A stretch of DNA of 14,139 nucleotides from Candidatus Omnitrophota bacterium (GCA_030640045.1 DAOWKF010000015.1:1-14139); one strand, 5' to 3'; counted from the first letter of the stretch, positions 6,641 to 13,974 are shown. Notes: generated by a model not told the origin, from the letters alone. Program-made: numbers and translations.

Positions 6641-7176
6641 TCGACATGGCCGTCTAAGTATAAAACATTTACGCCGTCAGCCTTGTGATTGTCACTGTCT
6701 GTTAAACCGGTAGCTCTACCAGCGCCTCTATCAGCAGCAATGGCAGTATCAGAAGCGTCCATTTCAGTCAGACCATCTTTGTAGCAATAATCATAATAGC
6801 GGGTACCCACGATGTCAGCTTTTAATTTCTGAAGAGGCGGTATGTCTGTTGCTTCATCTTCTAAAGTAACACTTGTCTTTGTAGAAGCACATTTGAATAT
6901 TCTCTTATCACCGACGTAGCTAGGATAAAGGAATCCCAGAAGGGGACCGCCGCCATTATAAGCAGTAGTATTATCTTCAGGAAAATTTTCATCGTAGTCC
7001 TGGGCGTACATATGCAGAGCCTTTCCTATCTGGCTCAGATTATTAAGGCACGCAATACGGCGGGCGCCTTCTCTGGCGCGCATCAGGGCAGGCAGAAGCA
7101 TCCCGGCGAGGATTGAGATAATAGCAATAACTACAAGGAGTTCAATTAATGTAAAACCAAATTTTTTTCTTTTCAT
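6577..7176 (-). CDS. Type II secretion / type IV pseudopilin with DGHVEW C-terminus
   Basis: The protein has 199 residues. The N-terminus carries a class III signal peptide: basic MKRKKFG, cleavage after Gly before FTLIELL with Glu5, then a hydrophobic helix ('[18 protein letters not shown]'). The C-terminal half ends with [15 protein letters not shown], the DGH(V)xW motif of DUF1559/H-X9-DG pseudopilins common in Planctomycetes, Lentisphaerae and Omnitrophota. It has its own promoter (7198-7225) and a strong AGAGGGGG ribosome site 5 bases before the ATG. Its 3' end overlaps the ligase gene by 64 bases. The tail GASASE is Ser-rich and encoded by a repetitive GCGCGAGCGCGAGC stretch. Confidence 0.88.
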   Translation of the reverse strand: MKRKKFGFTLIELLVVIAIISILAGMLLPALMRAREGARRIACLNNLSQIGKALHMYAQDYDENFPEDNTTAYNGGGPLLGFLYPSYVGDKRIFKCASTKTSVTLEDEATDIPPLQKLKADIVGTRYYDYCYKDGLTEMDASDTAIAADRGAGRATGLTDSDNHKADGVNVLYLDGHVEWNAGSTVVDSNLKDGASASE

Positions 7177-7197
7177 AATACCCCCTCTTCTTTTTAA

Positions 7198-7225
7198 ATT
7201 CTATCACCTTAATTCCTTTTGTCAA
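7198..7225 (-). promoter_or_regulatory. Sigma70-type promoter of the pseudopilin gene
   Basis: Read on the minus strand: TTGACA (7225-7220), a 16-base spacer, then TAGAAT (7203-7198). The predicted start of transcription is about 7191, giving a leader of some 15 bases that contains the AGAGGGGG ribosome site. The -35 box lies in the last codons of coaB, so the pilin can be expressed separately from the yicC-gmk-coa genes. Confidence 0.7.
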
Positions 7226-7886
7226 GCAGATATAAAATAATCCGTTGAGCTATTAGTTCTTTTTTTAATCTTTTAGTCTTTATAAAGGTTTTGTCCTTGT
7301 TTATGATATAGACCTGATTAAAATCATTTTCGAATCCAATATCCTTTCGGGAGATATCATTGCCGATAATTACATCTAACCCTTTGTCTTTTAGTTTTTG
7401 ATAAGCCCTGGACATCAAGGAGCCGGTTTCCGCTGCAAATCCAACCTTTATAAGATTTTTTTTTAATCCTTCCTTTTTGGATATTGCCTTTAATATGTCC
7501 CGGGTAGGTTTTAGTTTGAGCAGAATGGGGCCTTTAGTGCGTTTTATTTTACCCTGTACCGCGTGGCGCGCAGGGCGAAAATCACTTACAGCTGCTGCCA
7601 TGATAAATATGTCAGCATTTTTTATATTTTTCAATATTGCCTTGAGCATCTCTGAAGCTGTCTCTACTCTAACAATTTTAGTATGCGCAGGCCCTGGTGG
7701 CAGGGATGTTGGCCCGCTTATAAGGATAACCCTTGCGTCCATATCTCCGGCTGCTTTTGCAAGTGCATAACCCATCTTACCGGAAGAACGATTGGAGATA
7801 TACCGCGCCACGTCAATGGATTCGCGGGTAGGTCCGGCAGTAACGAGGACTACCTTACCTTTTAGATATTTTTTTGAGGGTTTCAA
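7209..7886 (-). CDS. coaB: Phosphopantothenate-cysteine ligase (CoaB part)
   Basis: CoaB joins 4'-phosphopantothenate to cysteine in coenzyme A synthesis, using CTP in most bacteria. Motifs: 'TAGPTRESIDVARYISNRSS' start (16-35), GKMG (36-39), AAAVSDFRP (97-105), KIKR (113-116), LKPTRDIL (125-132), GFAAET (149-154) and IIGNDIS (173-179). The domain is complete at its C-terminus. As a separate protein it would need TTG 7886, which has no ribosome site and lies inside coaC. Removing one A from the seven-A run at 7869-7875 makes one continuous CoaC-CoaB frame (FETLKK followed by YLKGKVVLV), the normal bifunctional arrangement. A frameshifted fusion is therefore more likely than a free CoaB. Confidence 0.85.
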   Translation of the reverse strand: MKPSKKYLKGKVVLVTAGPTRESIDVARYISNRSSGKMGYALAKAAGDMDARVILISGPTSLPPGPAHTKIVRVETASEMLKAILKNIKNADIFIMAAAVSDFRPARHAVQGKIKRTKGPILLKLKPTRDILKAISKKEGLKKNLIKVGFAAETGSLMSRAYQKLKDKGLDVIIGNDISRKDIGFENDFNQVYIINKDKTFIKTKRLKKELIAQRIILYLLDKRN

Positions 7887-8436
7887 AAATGATTTTTATT
7901 ATTTTGTCCGGACTTGCCAATCTCCCTTCACCCTCCACCCCGCATGCGAGATAACCTTTTTCCGGAGGGATGATTTTTACTCCATATTTTTTAAGTTTTT
8001 TAAGATTCTCCCGGACAATCTTATTTTTATACATTACCTCATTCATAGCAGGGGCAATGATGACAGGCTGTGCCTGCCCCGTAGCTTTATAGTTCGGGGT
8101 AAAAGATAGTGCTATCGTTGAGAGAAGGTCATCAGCTATGCCATTGGCCATCTTACCTATGAAATTGGCGGTAGCAGGGGCAACTACGAGAATATCACCT
8201 CTCTCCCTTAGAGAGATGTGGAGGGGATCAGGGGGAATTTTTTCGGGAAAAAGTTCAGTAAACACATCCTTTCCGGAAAGGGTGCGGAGTGTAAGGGGTG
8301 TTATAAAATGGGTGGCGGATTCAGTCATGATTACAGTTACCTCTACTCCTTTCTGGGTGAGCGCAGAGGTAAGTTCAGCAGCTTTATAGGCAGCTATTCC
8401 GCCGGTAATTCCTAATAATATTTTTCCTTTAGTCAT
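7855..8436 (-). CDS. coaC: Phosphopantothenoylcysteine decarboxylase (CoaC part)
   Basis: This flavoprotein decarboxylates phosphopantothenoylcysteine to phosphopantetheine. Visible features: LLGITGGIAAYKA (7-19) for FMN binding, the catalytic His in PLHISL (H73), PATANFIGKMANGIADDLL (87-105), PAMNEVM with the conserved Asn (N132), and ACGVEGEGRL with the conserved Cys (C165). It has 193 residues, the length of a CoaC domain. Its ATG overlaps the gmk stop (ATGA), so it is coupled to gmk. After LASPDKIIKIIFETLKK the frame runs on only to ISKR and a stop, 32 bases into the CoaB frame. Confidence 0.88.
   Translation of the reverse strand: MTKGKILLGITGGIAAYKAAELTSALTQKGVEVTVIMTESATHFITPLTLRTLSGKDVFTELFPEKIPPDPLHISLRERGDILVVAPATANFIGKMANGIADDLLSTIALSFTPNYKATGQAQPVIIAPAMNEVMYKNKIVRENLKKLKKYGVKIIPPEKGYLACGVEGEGRLASPDKIIKIIFETLKKISKR
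7869..7875 (-). other. Seven-A run where the CoaC and CoaB frames meet
   Basis: On the minus strand the coaC codons CTC AAA AAA ATA contain seven consecutive A. Dropping one A changes the reading to CTC AAA AAA TAT CTA and joins CoaC to CoaB. A +1 ribosomal shift, polymerase slippage losing one A, a real mutation or an assembly error would all have this signature. A simple -1 shift at the run meets a stop after two codons, so it does not explain the arrangement. Confidence 0.75.
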
Positions 8437-9005
8437 TTCCGAAGGCTTTCAGCTAAAATAATCGCGTGGATCTCTTTAATGGCTTGGTTCAGGTCATTAT
8501 TCACAACTGCATAGTCATACTCCTTCAGGGAACGCAGTTCTTTTTTCGCGATATTTAACCTCTTTTTGATTTCATCCGGATTGTCGGTATGCCTTTTTAT
8601 AAGCCTTCTCTCCAGCTCTTTAAGTGAGGGAGGAACGATAAAGATTAGAATGGCCTGAGGTATGGCCTTTTTTATCTGTCTGGCCCCCTGGACATCTATA
8701 TCCAGAAGCACCTGTTGGTGATTAAGAATGGGCGCTTTTGGTGTGCCGTAATAATGGCCATGGACAACTGCCCATTCAGCTAATCTCTTTTCTGAGATTA
8801 ATTTTTTGAACCTGTCTTCAGTGATAAAATGGTAATCCACATTGTTTTTTTCGTTGCTGCGTCTGGGTCTGGTAGTTATAGAGATAGAATAAAAAAAATG
8901 AGGAAAGATTTTTAAAAGTCTGCAGACAAGTGTAGTCTTTCCGCCCCCCGAAGGGGAGGAGATTACTATAAGCAGTTTTTTTCTTTTTCTGTTTTTTTTA
9001 TTCAA
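8433..9005 (-). CDS. gmk: Guanylate kinase
   Basis: The enzyme phosphorylates GMP to GDP with ATP. It has 190 residues. P-loop SPSGGGKTT (17-25); GMP-binding TTRPRRS (44-50) and VDYHFI (56-61); EWAVVHGHYYGTP (77-89); LLDIDVQGARQIK (100-112); lid region ERRLIKRHTDNPDEIKKRL (132-150). All expected elements are present. The start TTG 9005 overlaps the yicC stop and was chosen because no ATG or GTG precedes the P-loop; the basic NKKNRKRKK leader is consistent. The order yicC-gmk-coaBC is widely conserved, but the rpoZ gene often found between gmk and coaBC is absent. Confidence 0.93.
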   Translation of the reverse strand: MNKKNRKRKKLLIVISSPSGGGKTTLVCRLLKIFPHFFYSISITTRPRRSNEKNNVDYHFITEDRFKKLISEKRLAEWAVVHGHYYGTPKAPILNHQQVLLDIDVQGARQIKKAIPQAILIFIVPPSLKELERRLIKRHTDNPDEIKKRLNIAKKELRSLKEYDYAVVNNDLNQAIKEIHAIILAESLRK

Positions 9006-9840
9006 TATTCTGGATCTGTTCTTTTATCTTTTCCAATTCTGCTTTCATGAGGACAACCGCCCTGGAGATAGTAAAATCATTTGCCTTTGCAGCCATGGTA
9101 TTTACCTCTCTCATCATTTCCTGGATGGTGAAGTTAATTTTTTTTCCTACATCTCCCTTTTCATTTAAAAAAAGGCCGATCTGGGCCAAATGGGAGGAGA
9201 AACGGGAGAGCTCTTCGGTTATATCTATTTTTTCACTGAACATGGCAAGTTCTGTGGAGGGCTCCGCCAACTTGGTCTTAAGCGCTTTTCTATAATTACT
9301 TAGTAGAATGGGTAATCTTTTTTTAATTTCTTTCTGCTTTTTTTTGAGTATTTTAAGTCTATTTTTTATGTCTTTTTCTGTGAATTTCCCTTCCCGCTGC
9401 CGCATTATCAACAGGGCTTGCAATGCCTTATTTATTGATTTTCTTGTTTCACCCCATGCCCTTTCTATAGATATGAGAGGGGTGCGAAGCTCAATCACTC
9501 CCGGTATCTGGCACAGTTGCGACAGGGAGGCGGTGTCTTTCAATTTAAACTCTTTTTCGAGCTTCTGTAAATTAGTTAGATAGCTCCTTACGAGGGTATA
9601 GTTAATCTCTGCCGAGACATGGGTTTTAGCGCTCCTTCGTTCTATGAATACCTCTACCCGGCCCCGGTGGATTGACTTTTTAATGAAATTTTTGATTTTC
9701 GGGTCAAGCCCCTGGAGTTCTTTCGGTAACCTTACAACCAGGTCCAGATAACGATGGTTTACTGTCTTTATCTCAGTAGTAATGGTACCGAGTCTGGATT
9801 TAATTACCCCGCGGCCGAAACCGGTCATACTTTGAAGCAT
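8998..9840 (-). CDS. yicC: YicC-family endoribonuclease
   Basis: The protein has 280 residues. The N-terminus MLQSMTGFGRG matches the family's MIxSMTGFG start exactly, which is why ATG 9840 was chosen. An in-frame TTG at 9861 with a GAGG five bases upstream would add seven residues (MNIKYFI) but lies upstream of the predicted transcription start. The C-terminal DUF1732 region is intact: ITEELSRFSSHL, INFTIQEMMREVNTMAAKAND and the terminal LEKIKEQIQNIE. YicC proteins are RNases implicated in small-RNA turnover and stationary-phase physiology. It heads a minus-strand operon with gmk and coaC/coaB. Confidence 0.9.
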   Translation of the reverse strand: MLQSMTGFGRGVIKSRLGTITTEIKTVNHRYLDLVVRLPKELQGLDPKIKNFIKKSIHRGRVEVFIERRSAKTHVSAEINYTLVRSYLTNLQKLEKEFKLKDTASLSQLCQIPGVIELRTPLISIERAWGETRKSINKALQALLIMRQREGKFTEKDIKNRLKILKKKQKEIKKRLPILLSNYRKALKTKLAEPSTELAMFSEKIDITEELSRFSSHLAQIGLFLNEKGDVGKKINFTIQEMMREVNTMAAKANDFTISRAVVLMKAELEKIKEQIQNIE

Positions 9841-9848
9841 TATAAAAT

Positions 9849-9877
9849 ATTTTATATTCAATATATCCTCATGTCAA
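9849..9877 (-). promoter_or_regulatory. Promoter of the yicC-gmk-coa operon, possibly leaderless
   Basis: On the minus strand TTGACA (9877-9872), 17 bases, then TAAAAT (9854-9849), 11 of 12 consensus bases. An overlapping TATAAA (9856-9851) gives a 15-base spacer. The yicC ATG follows the TAAAAT box by only 8 bases, so transcription should begin at or next to the start codon. Confidence 0.65.
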
Positions 9878-9884
9878 TATTTAC

Positions 9885-9913
9885 TTTACATTTTTATATA
9901 GGCGGGATATAAT
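9885..9913 (+). promoter_or_regulatory. Promoter of rpsU
   Basis: TTTACA (9885-9890), a 17-base spacer, and a perfect TATAAT (9908-9913). The predicted start near 9920 gives a leader of about 28 bases with the AAGGGGTG ribosome site (9933-9940). It is back to back with the yicC promoter, the two -35 boxes being 7 bases apart. Confidence 0.75.
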
Positions 9914-9947
9914 AAATTTCTAGTTATATAGAAAGGGGTGATAATAA

Positions 9948-10142
9948 TTGACCCAGGTCAATGTAAGAAGGGGCGAGCCAATTGAAAGGGCCCTGCGCAG
10001 GTTTAAAAAGAAGATAGACAAGGAAGGCATCATCAGGCAGATGAAGCGCCATGAGTCCTATGAAAAGCCTTCCCAGCGCAAGCGCCGCAAGCGCCTGCGG
10101 GCTATTATCAAAAGAAAGATTGCTGAGCAGGAAAATCTTTAA
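9948..10142 (+). CDS. rpsU: 30S ribosomal protein S21
   Basis: This 64-residue basic protein has the S21 pattern: [20 protein letters not shown], then [18 protein letters not shown] and [14 protein letters not shown]21 sits near the 3' end of 16S rRNA and assists initiation. The start is TTG 9948, supported by AAGGGGTG seven bases upstream and the family's usual N-terminus. The stop is three bases before the apgM ATG, so the two genes share a transcript. Confidence 0.93.
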   Translation: MTQVNVRRGEPIERALRRFKKKIDKEGIIRQMKRHESYEKPSQRKRRKRLRAIIKRKIAEQENL

Positions 10143-10145
10143 ATA

Positions 10146-11348
10146 ATGGATTTACTTAAGGGCCTTGTCCAGACATCTGATATTAAAATTGTCTTACTTG
10201 TTATTGATGGATTGGGAGGGCTCCCTTTAAAAAGCAGGGGAGAAACCGAGCTTGAGAGCGCAAGGCGTAAAAATTTGGATAGCCTTGCAAAAAGGTCTAT
10301 CCTTGGGTTAATTAATCCAATAGACTATGGTATTACTCCGGGAAGCGGCCCTGCGCATCTCGCCCTGTTTGGTTACGACCCCATCGAATATACTATCAGC
10401 CGCGGGGCATTGGAGGCAGCCGGTATAGATTTTGCTCTTCAAAGAAATGATGTAGCTGCCAGAATAAACTTTGCGACTATTGACAAAGATGGAGTAGTTA
10501 CTGACAGGCGCGCCGGAAGAATCACAACCGAAAAAAACATTGAGCTCTGTAAGAAGCTTTCCAGCATAAAGATAGAAGGGGTTGAGGTCTTTGTCCGGCC
10601 GGTTAAAGAACACCGGGCCGTAATTGTATTCAGGAAAGAAGGTCTCAGCGATAGAGTTAGTGATTCAGACCCGCAGGACGTGGGAAAGCCATCTTTAGAA
10701 GTAAAGGCATTAGAATCTAAGCCCGAAGCTTCTCGAATGGCGAGTCTTGCTAATGATTTTATTAAAGAGGCATTAAGGACACTTCAAGATAGCCATCCGG
10801 CTAACGCCATTCTCCTGCGCGGGTTTGCAGCGCCGCCTTCTCTGCCTGCGTTTAAAGATATATACAAACTTAAATCCGCAGCTATTGCAACATATCCCAT
10901 GTATAAAGGACTGGCCAGGCTCTGCGGTATGGATATCCTTAAAACCGGGACAACTATCGCGGAGGAATTTAAGACGCTTAAAAAGGAATTTAAAAATTAC
11001 GATTATTTCTATATCCATATTAAAGGGACAGATAGCGCCGGTGAAGATGGGGATTTTAAACGGAAGGTCAAGGTTATAAAGGAAGTTGATAAACAGATTT
11101 CCAGGCTTGCCAGGCTTAAACCAATGACTTTAGCTATTACCGGCGACCATTCAACCCCCAGTCTCCTTAAGGCCCATAGCTGGCATCCGGTTCCTTTTCT
11201 CCTCTATTCTCCTTATTGCCGTCCTGACAAAAGCTGCTCCTTCACAGAAAGCGAGTGCGTTGGAGGCGGCCTGGGCCAATTCCCTTCGGTAAAGGTCATG
11301 TCCCTTCTTTTGGCGCATTCCCTGCGGCTCAAAAAATTTGGTGCATAA
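10146..11348 (+). CDS. apgM: Cofactor-independent phosphoglycerate mutase, archaeal type
   Basis: The enzyme interconverts 3- and 2-phosphoglycerate. This 400-residue alkaline-phosphatase-fold protein has VIDGLGG (D21) at the N-terminus, 'TPGSGPAHLALFGYDP' with the presumed nucleophile S67, HIKGTDSAGEDGD (H291, D296), ITGDHSTP (D334, H335) and SWHPVPFL (H347), the metal ligands of this family. Residues ~80-225 form the inserted transferase domain (RGALEAAG, ARINFATID, DRRAGRI). The frame is complete. Only a weak GGAAAA precedes the ATG, so coupling to rpsU translation is likely. A terminator-shaped hairpin begins 8 bases after the stop. Confidence 0.93.
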   Translation: MDLLKGLVQTSDIKIVLLVIDGLGGLPLKSRGETELESARRKNLDSLAKRSILGLINPIDYGITPGSGPAHLALFGYDPIEYTISRGALEAAGIDFALQRNDVAARINFATIDKDGVVTDRRAGRITTEKNIELCKKLSSIKIEGVEVFVRPVKEHRAVIVFRKEGLSDRVSDSDPQDVGKPSLEVKALESKPEASRMASLANDFIKEALRTLQDSHPANAILLRGFAAPPSLPAFKDIYKLKSAAIATYPMYKGLARLCGMDILKTGTTIAEEFKTLKKEFKNYDYFYIHIKGTDSAGEDGDFKRKVKVIKEVDKQISRLARLKPMTLAITGDHSTPSLLKAHSWHPVPFLLYSPYCRPDKSCSFTESECVGGGLGQFPSVKVMSLLLAHSLRLKKFGA

Positions 11349-11355
11349 AAATAAT

Positions 11356-11400
11356 AAAAAAATGGGGACTGTCCCTTTGTGGACTGTCCCAAATTTTTTT
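11356..11400 (+). repeat. Double GGACTGTCCC unit forming a terminator-like hairpin over the M16 start
   Basis: GGGACTGTCCC (11365-11375) and TGGACTGTCCC (11380-11390) are direct copies 15 bases apart. GGGAC pairs with the distal GTCCC, then a T-T mismatch, then GTCC with GGAC around the loop CTTTGT. The stem is flanked by A7 (11356-11362) and T7 (11394-11400), the shape of a two-way intrinsic terminator. It could end apgM transcripts. It also contains the ATG and first codons of the M16 gene. Such short GGGACWGTCCC repeats recall dispersed REP-like sequences; other copies are not in this window. Confidence 0.6.
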
Positions 11401-13974
11401 GTTCTAATTTTTTCTATTTGTTTTCTTATTTCATCCCTCCACGCCGCTTCTTTAAATAAAGCTGAAACCTTTACACTGGATAACGGTCTTACAGTCACAG
11501 CTAAATCACTTCCCGGCTCCGGCCTTGTCGCTATCGAGATGTGGATATGGGGAGGGCTTCTGGCAGAAGGGGAGTATCTCGGCAGCGGTATCTCACATTT
11601 CATTGAGCACATGTTTTTTAAAGGGACAGAAAAAAGGAGTGCCGGTGAGATCGCGAAGGAGATTCACAGCCTGGGCGGAGAGCTTAATGCTGCTACCTCT
11701 ATTGATTATACGTATTATAAAATTATTTTACCTGAAGAGCATCTACGTAAAGGCCTGGAGATTATGGCAGATGCCATTCAAAATCCGGTTTTTTCTGAAA
11801 AAGAATTGGCAAAAGAAAGGGATGTCATCCTCAAGGAGATCAATATGGGGCAAGATGATCCTTCAAGGAGGCTGTGGAAGGGTCTTTTTAGAGAGGCATT
11901 TATATCGCACCCTTATCGCGAGCCAATTATAGGACGCAGGGATTTTTTTGAGAGTTTAACCCGCAAAGATCTTGTGTCTTTTCACAAGACCCATTATACC
12001 CCTCAATATATGGTCCTGGCTATAGCCGGCGGTATAGATATGGATGCTATTAAAGGGGAGGTAGAAAATTATTTTAAGAATTGGAAAACTACTTCTAATT
12101 TCTCTTTGCCTTCCTTTCATGAGCCGCAACAGATTACCTCCAGAAAAACAATAGAGCATTTCCCCGGTAAAAAGGCATATTTTAGAACGGGCTTTCATAT
12201 CCCGGGGATAGAGAGTGAAGACCTCTACAGTCTGGATTTGTTAGCATTCATTCTTGGAAATGGCATAGGCTCAAGGCTCTACAAGGAGATAAAAGAGAAA
12301 AAGGGATTGGCTGACAGTATCTCGGCATTTTCTTACACCCCTTCCGGTCAGGGGATTTTTGGCATAGATGCAGTTACAGAACCGGATAAGATTGGCGCCC
12401 TTGAAGAAGCTGTCATGCAGGAAATAGAAAAGATAAAAAGACACGGGGTTCCCGGGAAAGAGCTTGAGCGGGCAAAAAAGGTTATTCAGAGTGAATATAA
12501 ACTCTCACAGGAGCGTGTAGCGTCAGTCGCTGCTGATATAGGATATAATAAATTAATCCTTGGCGATGCCAATTTTGGCGAATATTATGTAGAGCGCATA
12601 AGCCGTGTAAAGAAAAAAGAAATAAAAGATATTGCCTGTAAGTTTTTAAGGCAGGAAAATCTAACTATATGTATACTGACGCCGGAGAAAAATCCGGCCT
12701 GGCGTCATTGCGAGCCCCGAAGGGGCGAAGCAATCTCAGAGAAAGAAGTAAGAGCCATTAACAAGCACCTCCTTCCGGGTCTTGTGCTTTTGACATGTGA
12801 GAACAAAATCACTCCCATGGTCAATTTAAATCTTGTATTTAAGGGTGGGGTCATTTACGAAGCCAAAGAAAAAAATGGCGTTTTTTCTCTCCTTTCTAAG
12901 TGCCTTATCCGTTCTACAAAGAAAAAGGAATATCTTGCTCTTCATTCTGAAATCGAATCCCGCGGCGGGAGGCTTTCGTCTTACAGCGGGTATAATAGTT
13001 TTGGTCTTTCCCTTACCCTCCCTGAAGAAGACCTCGGGCGGGGGGTAGAGACATTAGCATCTTTAGTTAGAGAACCGCTCTTTAAAGAAGAAGATATAAA
13101 AAAGGCAAAGGAAGAACTTGAGGCCAGCCTCTCGATAGAAGACGATAATATCTTAACCCGCGCCTTTCACCTCTTTAGAGAGACCATATTTAATGACCAC
13201 CCGTATAGCTGGCGGGATAAAGGGACGCAGGAGTCTCTAAAAAAGATTACGCGTAAGGACATTATTTCTGTATATAATAAATTCTGTTTTGGTCAAACAC
13301 CTGTATTAGCTGTATTCGGTGATATAGATGAAAAAGAGACCATTTCCCTTGTAGAAAAAAATTTTGTTTTCATGGAAGGCAGGCGAAAAGATTTTAAAAA
13401 ACTTTTGCCTCCCAAAAAAGTTTCTCGTAAAAAAAATATTACCCTCCCCAGGGAGCAGGCTATTCTAATTTTTGGTTTCCCGGGGGTGAGTGTAAAAGAT
13501 GAGGATAGATTTACTATAGATGTAATTGCCACTGCGCTTTCCGGCCAGAGCGGCCGATTCTTTACTGCCGTAAGGGGAAAAAGGGGGCAGGCATATTATG
13601 TCGGGGCTTTTCAGATTCTGGGCTTAGTGCCAGGAGCAATAGTATGCTATGCAGGGACTACATCCGAAAAGATTGATGAGGTTAAAGGAGTAATGGAGAA
13701 AGAGATTGAGAGGCTCAAAGAAGAATTTCTTCCTCAGGAAGAGATTGAAAAGGCAAAGGAGAGCCTCATAGGAAGAAGGAGGATCTCACTTGAAGCGAAC
13801 AGCAGCTTTGCATTTGATGCGGCGCTAAATGAGCTGTACGGACTTGGTTTTAATTCCTATCGTGAATATGAAGCGAATATAAGAAGGGTTGACAGGGCTA
13901 TGATTAAAGAAATAGCACAGAAATATTTAAAACAGGAGCTGATGTCGTGTGTGATTATAAACCCAAAAATTTAG
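11362..13974 (+). CDS. Secreted two-domain M16 zinc metallopeptidase
   Basis: The protein has 870 residues from ATG 11362. A signal peptide (hydrophobic NFFVLIFSICFLISSLHA, cleavage likely after LHA) sends it to the periplasm. Domain 1 (~30-440) is active: inverted zinc motif HFIEH (79-83) and third ligand E159 in ERDVILKEINM, 76 residues after the second His. Domain 2 (~465-870) keeps the fold (KGGVIYEAKEKNGVF, 'SGQSGRFFTAVRGKRGQAYY') but lacks HxxEH, as is usual for the second half of two-domain M16 proteins. Residues 448-459 are encoded by a palindromic repeat. The start is uncertain: ATG 11362 and an in-frame TTG 11377 both lie in the hairpin and lack a ribosome site, while TTG 11338 / GTG 11341 overlap apgM. 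Confidence 0.9.
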   Translation: MGTVPLWTVPNFFVLIFSICFLISSLHAASLNKAETFTLDNGLTVTAKSLPGSGLVAIEMWIWGGLLAEGEYLGSGISHFIEHMFFKGTEKRSAGEIAKEIHSLGGELNAATSIDYTYYKIILPEEHLRKGLEIMADAIQNPVFSEKELAKERDVILKEINMGQDDPSRRLWKGLFREAFISHPYREPIIGRRDFFESLTRKDLVSFHKTHYTPQYMVLAIAGGIDMDAIKGEVENYFKNWKTTSNFSLPSFHEPQQITSRKTIEHFPGKKAYFRTGFHIPGIESEDLYSLDLLAFILGNGIGSRLYKEIKEKKGLADSISAFSYTPSGQGIFGIDAVTEPDKIGALEEAVMQEIEKIKRHGVPGKELERAKKVIQSEYKLSQERVASVAADIGYNKLILGDANFGEYYVERISRVKKKEIKDIACKFLRQENLTICILTPEKNPAWRHCEPRRGEAISEKEVRAINKHLLPGLVLLTCENKITPMVNLNLVFKGGVIYEAKEKNGVFSLLSKCLIRSTKKKEYLALHSEIESRGGRLSSYSGYNSFGLSLTLPEEDLGRGVETLASLVREPLFKEEDIKKAKEELEASLSIEDDNILTRAFHLFRETIFNDHPYSWRDKGTQESLKKITRKDIISVYNKFCFGQTPVLAVFGDIDEKETISLVEKNFVFMEGRRKDFKKLLPPKKVSRKKNITLPREQAILIFGFPGVSVKDEDRFTIDVIATALSGQSGRFFTAVRGKRGQAYYVGAFQILGLVPGAIVCYAGTTSEKIDEVKGVMEKEIERLKEEFLPQEEIEKAKESLIGRRRISLEANSSFAFDAALNELYGLGFNSYREYEANIRRVDRAMIKEIAQKYLKQELMSCVIINPKI
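12703..12737 (+). repeat. REP-like palindromic repeat read in frame within the M16 gene
   Basis: The stretch CGTCATTGCGAG...GAAGCAATCTC forms a hairpin: ATTGC (12707-12711) with GCAAT (12730-12734), an internal GA/GAA loop, GCCCC (12714-12718) with GGGGC (12722-12726), and loop GAA. It is translated as RHCEPRRGEAIS. This 'cattgcgag...gaagcaatctc' type is a familiar dispersed repeat in many bacterial genomes, usually intergenic. A second hairpin, GCCGGA...TCCGGC (12681-12698), lies directly upstream. Confidence 0.7.

Noticed and set aside
7477..8389. Several + strand frames (for example 7477-7770, 7792-8109, 8138-8389)
   Set aside because: They are antisense to coaB and coaC, which carry complete catalytic motifs, and have no ribosome sites.
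11151..11612. 153-codon open frame on the minus strand
   Set aside because: It runs antisense across the end of apgM, which has metal-ligand motifs, and the start of the M16 gene, so it is a shadow.
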